DNA of 13,915 nucleotides from UBA8296 sp031581145 (GTDB taxonomy: Bacteria > Bacteroidota > Rhodothermia > Balneolales > Balneolaceae). Positions 1 through 6,319 of the stretch are shown here, piece after piece. Position 1 is the stretch's first letter, and each line of letters opens with the position of its first letter. Location of the stretch: positions 1-13,915 of the forward strand of contig JAVLBP010000025.1 of assembly GCA_031581145.1 (NCBI GenBank), written 5' to 3'. The position numbers were made by a program, and so were the translations under genes. The notes under the pieces are model-generated. The model did no database searches and was not told the DNA's origin. It worked only from the letters and a program-made list of their open reading frames with translations.

Positions 1-77
1 ATAGGCTTGGCGTCAGGGTCGCCAAATTCCGCCCACACAAGGGTATGGCCGTTCCAGTCAAAGGAGTGAGTGGTCAT
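1..77 (-). CDS. Partial 5' end of a possible alpha/beta hydrolase
   Basis: The reverse strand opens with ATG at 77 and stays in frame to the window edge, giving 25 complete codons that begin MTTHSFDWNGHTLVWAEFGD and continue PDAKP. A short polar lead, then a strand of the type G-x-T-L-x-W-x-E-x-G, then a G-[DN]-P-[DE]-[AG]-K-P turn is the usual opening of alpha/beta hydrolase-fold enzymes, just before the strand that leads into the oxyanion HG motif. The HG motif, the nucleophile elbow and the rest of the protein lie outside the window, so the substrate cannot be guessed. The gene is divergent from the ComEA-like gene at 123, and the 45 bp between them must hold both promoters. The family call rests on a very short stretch and is tentative. 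Confidence 0.5.
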   Translation of the reverse strand, partial: MTTHSFDWNGHTLVWAEFGDPDAKP

Positions 78-106
78 CAAAATGTTACAATGAATATCAT
101 GTTGTA

Positions 107-120
107 AGGAAACCTTTCCT
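107..120. promoter_or_regulatory. Short perfect inverted repeat between divergent genes
   Basis: AGGAAA-CC-TTTCCT is a perfect 6-2-6 inverted repeat in the 45 bp between the divergent starts at 77 and 123. The two-base loop is too tight for a good RNA hairpin, so a protein-binding site is the more natural reading. It also contains the AAGGA (106-110) that could act as ribosome binding site for the gene at 123. A palindrome of this size can occur by chance. Confidence 0.2.
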
Positions 121-122
121 GG

Positions 123-752
123 ATGTTCTTATTGCATATGAAATGGAAACTACACATTCGTCGTAAACTATTCTTCCTTCTAGATCGCTGGCATGTTCCC
201 CGCGCTGAACGAGGATGGCTCGTGGTGATGATGGGTATTAGCGTGGTGGCGTGGACATCACAAGCATGGATTCAACATCCAGACGGGATTTGGAAACAAG
301 ACTACACTCAAGAACGAGAGCATTTAGAGCAATTGTTTGCGACTCACATTCAGGAGCACAATCAACGGATGCTTCGGTATGGATCCCTTGGCGAGTCACG
401 GAAAATCACGCCAGTCTCTGGGATCGATCCCTACCCGCCGGAAATGGAAAAAACAGGTGCCGATTCCGTATTTCTGGACTTGAATCGTGCGTCTATGAGC
501 GAACTCCAGCAAATCAAGGGTATCGGGCCATCCACAGCCCAAAAAATTATGGATTGGCGCACACAAAAAGGTCCATTTGATTCATTGGGACAATTGATTG
601 AGGTGAAGGGAATTGGTCCAAAATCCTTGCAGAAAATGAGACCCTTCCTCTTTGTGCGTGATTCAGTAGATTTGGAGAACAATGATGCATCCAATGCTGT
701 GCCACTCAAACCAGATCCACCCAAACCAGACTCCATCGAGACAAGTTCATGA
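123..752 (+). CDS. ComEA-like helix-hairpin-helix protein, membrane-anchored
   Basis: This 209-residue protein has a basic N-terminus, one hydrophobic segment at about residues 32-50 that should anchor it in the inner membrane, and a polar, partly helical linker at about 53-110. A tandem helix-hairpin-helix module follows at about 117-178. The module opens with LDLNRAS and has two K-G-I-G-P hairpins (132-136 and 162-166), the layout of ComEA, which binds double-stranded DNA in the periplasm during natural transformation. The tail is polar and proline-rich. ATG 123 follows AAGGA by 12 bases; ATG 138 is an alternative start. The stop overlaps the porX start (ATGA at 749-752), so the two genes are probably co-translated. 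ComEA-like proteins are common outside competence loci, and no comEC or comF is visible, so a role in DNA uptake is inferred from the fold only. Confidence 0.8.
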   Translation: MFLLHMKWKLHIRRKLFFLLDRWHVPRAERGWLVVMMGISVVAWTSQAWIQHPDGIWKQDYTQEREHLEQLFATHIQEHNQRMLRYGSLGESRKITPVSGIDPYPPEMEKTGADSVFLDLNRASMSELQQIKGIGPSTAQKIMDWRTQKGPFDSLGQLIEVKGIGPKSLQKMRPFLFVRDSVDLENNDASNAVPLKPDPPKPDSIETSS

Positions 753-2320
753 GCATGAAAGGAACCATATTATGGATTGATGATGAGATTGAGCAGCTCA
801 AAGCGCCGATACTTTTTTTAGAGCAGCGCGGTATGACGGTGCTCTCGTCCACCAACGGGGCCGATGCACTGGATATGCTTAGTGAACAAGCGGTGGATGT
901 GGTGTTTTTGGATGAGCAAATGCCAGGGATGGATGGACTCACGACGTTAGAAAAAATCAAACAACTCCAACCTCAGCTCCCCGTGGTGATGATTACCAAG
1001 AGTGAGGAGGAGTCTATCATGGAGGATGCCATTGGTCGATTCATCTCGGATTATCTCATTAAACCGGTGAATCCTGCCCAGCTCGTCATTACCCTAAAAC
1101 GGCTACTGCAGGTGGATGAAATCCAGTCAGAAAAAACGACACAACGGTATTTGCAGCAGTTTCAACGCTTGGGATTAAAAATGGACGAGGCGAGCACGTG
1201 GCAAGATTGGTCGTCGCTTTATCAAGAGCTCGTGCAATGGGAATTTGATTTGGAGGGGGGAGAGGCAGCGTCCAAAGAGATTTTGGAAGAACAATACGCC
1301 TCCGCGAATGCTGGGTTTAGTCGGTATGTGGAGCAATCCTATGTGGATTGGATTGCTTCGTCTTACGGTCAGGGATTGGGTGAGCGACCGGTTCTGAGTC
1401 ATGAAGTGATGCGAACAGCACTGTTTCCATTGCTAAAGAAACGGGCTGGGCAGCCAGTGTGCTTTGTACTGATTGACTGCATGCGATTGGACCAATGGCG
1501 TGTGTTTGAGAAGACACTGCGAAAATGGTTTACGATTGATACACAATTGGTTGGCTCGATTCTACCGACTGCAACGCCATTCTCACGTAACGCCATTTTT
1601 TCGGGGTATACACCTGCTCAATTGGAGCGCGCCTTCCCTAATGAATGGGACTTGAGCAAAGGTGAACAATCGCTGAATCAGCATGAGGAGATGTTTTTGA
1701 AGGCTGCGTTGGAGCGCAATGGCTTTGACGTGAGTCTTCGATATCACAAGGTGCTATCCAGCGCGGACGGAAAAAAGCTCGTTCAAGGCATCCCTACGAT
1801 GAAGGATATCGACCTGACGGCTGTGGTCTACAATTTTGTGGATACGCTTGTTCATTCACGCTCAGATTCTGACGTGTTGAAGGAGCTTGCTCCCGATGCC
1901 AGAGCTTTTCGTAACCTTACAGAGACATGGTTTGAGCACTCAGCACTTTTGGAATTATTTAATGGGTGCGCAGAGGAGGGAATTCCAGTCGTTGTGACGA
2001 CAGACCATGGCTCGATTCGTGCCATGCGAGACACCAAAGTGTTTGGTGACCGAGAATCGGCGGATTCACTTCGCTATAAGTATGGTAAAAACCTCAATAT
2101 TGACCAGGAGTCTCATGCTCTTAAGATTACGAAACCTGAGCTTTATGGTCTCCCGGGTGGTGTGCACATGAGTAGTTACCTCATCGCCAAAGAGGACTAT
2201 TATTTTATCTACCCCACCCAGTATCATAAGTTCCAAAACAAATACCGTGATACCTTTCAACATGGTGGCATCTCACTGGAAGAGATGGTCTTGCCCCTAG
2301 CGATATGTCGTCCATCGTGA
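749..2320 (+). CDS. porX: PorX-type response regulator with PglZ/alkaline phosphatase-like domain
   Basis: The protein has 523 residues. Residues 5-120 form a CheY-like receiver with acidic pair D11/D12, phospho-acceptor D55 in FLDEQMPGMDG, T83, and K105 in the LIKP turn. A helical linker follows. From about residue 205 there is a PglZ (alkaline phosphatase superfamily) domain with metal-site motifs LIDCMRLDQW (D243), PTATPFSRN (T274/T276), TTDHGS (D419, H420) and QHGG (H505). This architecture and length match PorX, which with the sensor PorY controls the type IX secretion system in Porphyromonas and relatives and whose PglZ domain has been reported to hydrolyse oligonucleotides. No DNA-binding domain is visible, as expected. 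The start overlaps the ComEA-like stop by 4 bp, and the end overlaps tsaE by 16 bp; a porX-tsaE neighbourhood is common in Bacteroidota. ATG 755 is an alternative start. No PorY is in the window. Confidence 0.92.
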   Translation: MSMKGTILWIDDEIEQLKAPILFLEQRGMTVLSSTNGADALDMLSEQAVDVVFLDEQMPGMDGLTTLEKIKQLQPQLPVVMITKSEEESIMEDAIGRFISDYLIKPVNPAQLVITLKRLLQVDEIQSEKTTQRYLQQFQRLGLKMDEASTWQDWSSLYQELVQWEFDLEGGEAASKEILEEQYASANAGFSRYVEQSYVDWIASSYGQGLGERPVLSHEVMRTALFPLLKKRAGQPVCFVLIDCMRLDQWRVFEKTLRKWFTIDTQLVGSILPTATPFSRNAIFSGYTPAQLERAFPNEWDLSKGEQSLNQHEEMFLKAALERNGFDVSLRYHKVLSSADGKKLVQGIPTMKDIDLTAVVYNFVDTLVHSRSDSDVLKELAPDARAFRNLTETWFEHSALLELFNGCAEEGIPVVVTTDHGSIRAMRDTKVFGDRESADSLRYKYGKNLNIDQESHALKITKPELYGLPGGVHMSSYLIAKEDYYFIYPTQYHKFQNKYRDTFQHGGISLEEMVLPLAICRPS

Positions 2321-2790
2321 GCCCATCCCACGACATATCCCATGATATATCCTATGATATAACGACGCTTGAACAGCTAGATGAATTCGCGAAGGCATGG
2401 GCCACCACCTTGAAGCCTGGAGCTCTTGTGACATTATCAGGTGAATTGGGTGCGGGAAAAACGACCTTGGTAAAGGCGGTGGTAGGCGCTCTTGGCGGTG
2501 AGCCCAATGATGTCCAATCGCCCACCTTTAGTATTCTACACCATTACCGAGCGGTTCCTGCGGTGATTCATATCGATGCTTATCGGCTTGAGGGAGTGGA
2601 AGATGCGATGCGAGCCGGAATTCAAGATGTACTGGCATCGGAAGGCCCTGATGCAATTACCTTCGTAGAATGGCCCGAAAAGGTGCCTAGTCTATGGGGA
2701 CCTGTGACAGCACATGTAACCTTGGCAGACGTAGAGCATGCGAAAAAAAAACAACGAACTCTAACGATTGAATCGTCGCTTCCCTCTTAA
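2305..2790 (+). CDS. tsaE: tRNA threonylcarbamoyladenosine biosynthesis ATPase TsaE
   Basis: This 161-residue P-loop protein has the Walker A motif GELGAGKTT at residues 46-54, then the TsaE hallmarks SPTF (72-75), HIDAYRL (89-95) and FVEWPEK (120-126). TsaE works with TsaB and TsaD to install N6-threonylcarbamoyl on A37 of ANN-reading tRNAs, and its ATPase resets the TsaBD complex. The P-loop domain begins at about residue 21. Before it stands an unusual extension that includes three copies of S-[HY]-D-I. No other in-frame ATG, GTG or TTG is seen between residue 1 and the P-loop domain, so ATG 2305 is the only reasonable start. It lies inside the end of porX (16 bp overlap), which suggests translational coupling. 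The function call is firm; the extension is not typical of the family. Confidence 0.93.
   Translation: MSSIVSPSHDISHDISYDITTLEQLDEFAKAWATTLKPGALVTLSGELGAGKTTLVKAVVGALGGEPNDVQSPTFSILHHYRAVPAVIHIDAYRLEGVEDAMRAGIQDVLASEGPDAITFVEWPEKVPSLWGPVTAHVTLADVEHAKKKQRTLTIESSLPS
2326..2361 (+). repeat. Three 12-bp tandem repeats in the tsaE N-terminus
   Basis: Three consecutive 12-base units, TCCCACGACATA, TCCCATGATATA and TCCTATGATATA, encode SHDI, SHDI and SYDI. Neighbouring units differ at only one or two positions. The tract starts 6 bp after the porX stop codon, within the extra N-terminal residues of TsaE. Unit length is a multiple of three, so copy-number change would lengthen or shorten the protein without breaking the frame. 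Confidence 0.85.
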
Positions 2791-2810
2791 AAGGTTGTTA
2801 TTTTTGAGCT

Positions 2811-3095
2811 ATGCAGACCAAGAAACGTAGACTTAGTTATCGCCTCGATCTCCTGCCGGTGATTTACCCATTCCATCGACGCTCCGAAAACGAGCTCGAG
2901 CAAGGGGATTTAGTCTATTATGGCCCTACCCCTGAGTACTACGGCATTGGTGAAGTGGTCGCGATAGAAGAACGGTACTGCGTTGTCGATTTTCGTGGAA
3001 CAGGAATTTTGGGCATCCACAAGGATGTATTTTTGGCCAAATATCTGATTCCGATTCATCAGCTTAATCTCAGCCATCTTCTCAAAGAGCGCTAG
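2811..3095 (+). CDS. Conserved-looking hypothetical small protein, possible SH3-like barrel
   Basis: I do not recognise this 94-residue protein with certainty. It has a very basic start (MQTKKRRLSYR), a mid-section EQGDLVYYG followed by YYGIGEVVAIEERYCVVDF, and a basic end. The pattern G-D-x-V, then G-I-G-x-V, then V-V-D-F with a following glycine turn resembles small SH3-like beta barrels that read G-D-x-V...G-x-G-x-V...V-x-F, such as DUF3553-type proteins. No signal peptide or membrane segment is present, so it should be cytoplasmic. It begins 20 bp after tsaE on the same strand and is probably in the same transcript. It converges with the symporter gene, leaving 22 bp between stops and no clear hairpin terminator. 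A coding gene is likely because the frame is open and neatly packed between neighbours; function is unknown. Confidence 0.7.
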   Translation: MQTKKRRLSYRLDLLPVIYPFHRRSENELEQGDLVYYGPTPEYYGIGEVVAIEERYCVVDFRGTGILGIHKDVFLAKYLIPIHQLNLSHLLKER

Positions 3096-3117
3096 GCTTT
3101 TGATCCCTCCTCGTGTC

Positions 3118-4611
3118 CTATGTGTCTTTCGCGGACTTACGCCCTAGCGTAAACAAACCAATCGCCACGGCCAGCCCCGGATAGAAAGGCTCAAGGCCAA
3201 GAAAAGAGACCCCTTCTGCCTGGTCTGCAAATACCCCCAATAGTAACCACGTTAGCGAACCGCCCGTCCCTCCAATTAGTGAGGCAAGCACCCATGGCCG
3301 CTTCATGGAGAAAAAAGGGATATATAATCCCAGCACAGGGATCAATAGCCCCGGCACACACACCGACCCGATAACATACCATAAGTCAACCACACTCGGG
3401 AACCACAAGAGTAAGGCGACGCCCAAACAGGCCGAAATGGCCATGCCAAGTCGCGTCCAGCCGATGTCATGTTGAGCACCATGTTGTCGATTGAGGATGG
3501 GGGCAAGAAAATCACGGCCTAGGGTTTGCCCCGACAAAAATAATAAGCTATCCAACGTTGACATGATGGTGGCCAAACAGGCGAGATAAAAGAGCCCTAA
3601 CCACCCTGTTCCTAAGACTTGGTCAGCAAGCATTGGAAAGGCCAGAATAGGTTCTTCAAGTCCAGGGCCTAGAATGGTAAAGGCATAAAGACCCGTGAAG
3701 GCTGTGAGAAGGTCAAACAGGGCCCAAAATCCAATGGCGATAAACATTCCTCGTCGGGCAACTTGTGGTGTTGCAGCCGCTGCCGAGCGCTGGTGAAAAC
3801 TTGGATCGACAAAGGTCCACAAGGCAATAAAAAACCAGACGAGGATCATCTGAATCGATAATCCACCAGTGAGATCTCGGTGTCCGTCCGGAACCGCTTG
3901 CCATACCTCCACAGGGGACCCCCACATGCGCCACGCCATGATCAAAATGACGCCAAACCCACCATACATCAAGATCATTTGAAGCATATCGGTGCGCACC
4001 ACAGCCCTGAACCCCGTTAGGCTTACATACACAAACGAAAATCCAGCTACAGCTATGCTCGTCCAGAGGATAGACCCATCAAACCCAAACACATGTTGCG
4101 CCAACAATCCAATCATGAGGATGTAGGGCGCGGGACTCACCAAAATGGCAATGAGCACAGCCGAAAGCCGACTTGCTGTTGTGCCATAGGTTGAGTGCAT
4201 CGCTTCGGGGAGACTAAGCGCGGGGGACCCTTGAATTTTCCCCGCAAGAAACACCGCAAAAAGGGCTGTAAATACATAGAAGGGAATCCCAAAAAGCAAC
4301 CATTGAGAGATTCCGTACTGATAGCCATACTCCCCAATCCCTAAAATCCCGCCATACCATGTGGAAACGAGGGTTGCCACAAAAGCGGGTAATGAAAGCC
4401 GTCGCCCCCCAAGTAAATAGTCAGCCGCCTTGTTTGAGGCCCTCCCTTCGTTCGATACCGCACCTTGGTCTGTTTGCGTGGGTGTATATGTTGGCTCCAT
4501 GTGTGGAGCCGACCGATCCGCACGGCGTTTCCACAAACTTGATATAGATAGTACGACCAGAGCAACCCCATAAGCGATCAGAAGGGCTTGGTCCAGACCT
4601 TGAAACGTCAC
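3118..4611 (-). CDS. Sodium:solute symporter (SSS family), candidate thiamine transporter
   Basis: This 497-residue, strongly hydrophobic protein has about 13 predicted membrane segments, normal for the SSS family. Family signatures are D-Y-L-L-G-G-R at residues 64-70 ahead of the second helix, STWYGG at 83-88, and the conserved MSTLDSLLFLSGQTLGRDFL stretch near residues 345-370. A polar loop of about 35 residues after helix 1 (roughly 28-62) is longer than I would expect. SSS proteins import solutes with Na+, and substrate cannot be read from sequence alone. The start codon overlaps the end of the thiamine pyrophosphokinase gene (ATGA-type overlap at 4608-4611), so the two are very likely translated together. 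That linkage makes thiamine or a thiamine precursor the leading substrate guess. SSS members have been proposed as thiamine transporters before (the ThiV group). Family call firm, substrate inferred. Confidence 0.9.
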   Translation of the reverse strand: MTFQGLDQALLIAYGVALVVLSISSLWKRRADRSAPHMEPTYTPTQTDQGAVSNEGRASNKAADYLLGGRRLSLPAFVATLVSTWYGGILGIGEYGYQYGISQWLLFGIPFYVFTALFAVFLAGKIQGSPALSLPEAMHSTYGTTASRLSAVLIAILVSPAPYILMIGLLAQHVFGFDGSILWTSIAVAGFSFVYVSLTGFRAVVRTDMLQMILMYGGFGVILIMAWRMWGSPVEVWQAVPDGHRDLTGGLSIQMILVWFFIALWTFVDPSFHQRSAAAATPQVARRGMFIAIGFWALFDLLTAFTGLYAFTILGPGLEEPILAFPMLADQVLGTGWLGLFYLACLATIMSTLDSLLFLSGQTLGRDFLAPILNRQHGAQHDIGWTRLGMAISACLGVALLLWFPSVVDLWYVIGSVCVPGLLIPVLGLYIPFFSMKRPWVLASLIGGTGGSLTWLLLGVFADQAEGVSFLGLEPFYPGLAVAIGLFTLGRKSAKDT

Positions 4612-5300
4612 AACGACCTCCCCGAGGACGGTTTTTTCGCTTGCCCAACGTTCCCGCCCTGGCCCAGTTGCCCTTCCTGACCCTCTTGACCCGATTGCCC
4701 ATCCAAGGGGACAATTAGCAGCAAGTCACCTTCCTCAAAACGCAAAGTCACCTCCTCCCCCGTAGCTTGATTGGACGTGCCATCATACTGCCCAACGACC
4801 AAGTCTTGGCCTGTCCATGGATACAACAGACCTTCACTCACAATCCCTGTGACCCGCCCCGCCGCCGCCACCAAAGAGACCTTCATCCCTTTCCATGTGC
4901 TTATGGTAAACGGAGAGGAGATAAGACCCGCTTTCATATAATTATCGAGCAGCACAAGATCCTCAAACGTCTCTTTGTAGCGCACCATCACCGAAAGGTT
5001 TTTGAGCGTATGATCAAGCCGTTCGCCTGTCCCTCCGATAATGGTAATTCGATTCATACCCTGTTCATGCGCATAATGGAGTGCTTTTTCGAGGTCATTG
5101 GTGTCTTGATCTGGCTGATAAACGCGCTCTACATCTGGCCAGCTGCCATCATCGCTGTCAAGATCGCCTATGATTAGGTCTGGTCGAATCTCCCAGTCCT
5201 TCCCTATATTACCCCCTCCATCCGCGGCAATGATAAGTGTGTCTTCTTTCCAGATAGCATGGACATGCTCAACCGACGGTTTTTCGCCATCACAAAGCAC
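4608..5300 (-). CDS. thiN: Thiamine pyrophosphokinase (thiamine diphosphokinase)
   Basis: The product transfers pyrophosphate from ATP to thiamine to make thiamine diphosphate in the cytoplasm. At 230 residues it shows the family motifs in order: AADGGGN (25-31), PDLIIGDLDS (40-49), DQDTNDLEKAL (64-74) and GGTGERLDHTLKN (89-101). A beta-rich C-terminal domain follows. The start is GTG 5300. In-frame codons upstream would encode TYRHALVLCDGE, which fits the family's first strand, but no ATG, GTG or TTG is found there, so part of strand beta-1 may really precede this GTG or use a rare start such as CTG at 5333-5335. The last 30 or so residues are a glycine/glutamine-rich tail (GQSGQEGQEGQ and on) outside the normal fold. 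The downstream symporter overlaps by 4 bp. No TPP riboswitch fits in the 14 bp before nrnA. Confidence 0.92.
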   Translation of the reverse strand: MLCDGEKPSVEHVHAIWKEDTLIIAADGGGNIGKDWEIRPDLIIGDLDSDDGSWPDVERVYQPDQDTNDLEKALHYAHEQGMNRITIIGGTGERLDHTLKNLSVMVRYKETFEDLVLLDNYMKAGLISSPFTISTWKGMKVSLVAAAGRVTGIVSEGLLYPWTGQDLVVGQYDGTSNQATGEEVTLRFEEGDLLLIVPLDGQSGQEGQEGQLGQGGNVGQAKKPSSGRSL

Positions 5301-5314
5301 AAGAGCGTGTCGAT

Positions 5315-6301
5315 ATGTTTGAGTCCCTTCTGTCAGAGTTGAAACCTTTCTATGAAGTTGCTGTATTGTCCCACATCCGCCCTGATGCGGATTGTATTGG
5401 AGCGCAGTCTGGCGTGTGTAGTTTGTTGGAGGCTCACGACATTAAATATACTGCATTTAATGAGGATCCTGTGCCGTCTAACCTACTTTGGATGAAGCAC
5501 GCTAGGAAGATCAAGCTCCTTGAGCCAGGGTCTCTTCAAGGGTTTGAGGCGGTCATATTTGTTGATGGCAATCAATACCACCGATTTACCCGCAAAGGGG
5601 ATCTTGTGTATGAAGGGGCGCCATTTATGTCGTTTATGATCGATCATCATCCTCACCCAGACACCAAATTTGATGTGGTGTGTTCGGATCCGACCGCTTC
5701 TTCAACCTGTGAGCTCATTTTTAGGTGGTTTGAGCAGGTAGGACTTGATAAGCTTGATCCAAGCACAGCGCAATCACTTTTTGCCGGTATGATGCGTGAT
5801 ACGGGCTCATTCTCCTTTGAAAACACGGCGCCTGAAACCCTCAAAATTGCAGGGGAATTGCTGCGCATCGGCAACTTTACACCTAATGAGGTCGTAGATA
5901 ATATGGCGGACAGGACCATGGGAACCGTGAAGGCAATGGGCGAGGTAATGCAATCGGTTGAGCTCACCCCGGGCGGGAAAGTGGCAACCATTATGATGAC
6001 AAAAGAGCAGATGGAATACTGCGCACAATTTGGTGAGGTCGAAACTGATGGTTTTGTCAATCAAGCCCTCGCAATTAATGGGGTGGAGGTTGCGTTGTTT
6101 CTCAAAGAGTCCCAAGAAGATGATGTCCGAATGAGTTTGCGTGCAAAACGAGATGTGGATGTTAATGTCTGGGCTCGTGATATGAACGGGGGTGGTCACC
6201 AAAAAGCAGCAGGGGCCATGTTTCAGGGATCGCTTGAGCGCGCTCGCGAGGAAGCACTGGAGGTGGGGCGTCGACACAACCCTGATCTTTTCAGAGTTTA
6301 G
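5315..6301 (+). CDS. nrnA: Bifunctional oligoribonuclease/pAp phosphatase NrnA (DHH family)
   Basis: This 328-residue DHH/DHHA1 phosphoesterase is the usual length for NrnA. Metal-binding motifs are visible: SHIRPDADCIG (H20, D24, D26), FVDGN (D84), the DHH triad at D110-H111-H112, and RDTGSF (D162). The C-terminal DHHA1 domain carries GGGHQKAAG (292-300), which binds substrate. NrnA degrades 2-5 nt RNAs, pGpG and similar short oligonucleotides, and dephosphorylates pAp to AMP; it often replaces Orn in organisms lacking that enzyme. It acts in the cytoplasm. ATG 5315 gives a normal N-terminus. The gene is divergent from thiN with 14 bp between start codons, so its promoter must lie inside thiN. 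The htrA-like gene follows after 18 bp, probably in the same operon. Confidence 0.93.
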   Translation: MFESLLSELKPFYEVAVLSHIRPDADCIGAQSGVCSLLEAHDIKYTAFNEDPVPSNLLWMKHARKIKLLEPGSLQGFEAVIFVDGNQYHRFTRKGDLVYEGAPFMSFMIDHHPHPDTKFDVVCSDPTASSTCELIFRWFEQVGLDKLDPSTAQSLFAGMMRDTGSFSFENTAPETLKIAGELLRIGNFTPNEVVDNMADRTMGTVKAMGEVMQSVELTPGGKVATIMMTKEQMEYCAQFGEVETDGFVNQALAINGVEVALFLKESQEDDVRMSLRAKRDVDVNVWARDMNGGGHQKAAGAMFQGSLERAREEALEVGRRHNPDLFRV

Positions 6302-6319
6302 TGACGTAACAAGACCTGT

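Noticed and set aside
3096..3117. Shared terminator between the convergent genes ending at 3095 and 3118
   Set aside because: Only weak, mismatched pairing around AGCGCT was found; not enough to call a hairpin.
4767..5177. A 136-codon + strand open frame inside thiN
   Set aside because: The reverse strand carries all the TPK motifs; the + strand product has no recognisable feature.
5301..5345. TPP riboswitch ahead of thiN
   Set aside because: Only 14 bp separate thiN and nrnA starts, and no thi-box-like sequence is seen in the adjoining coding sequence.
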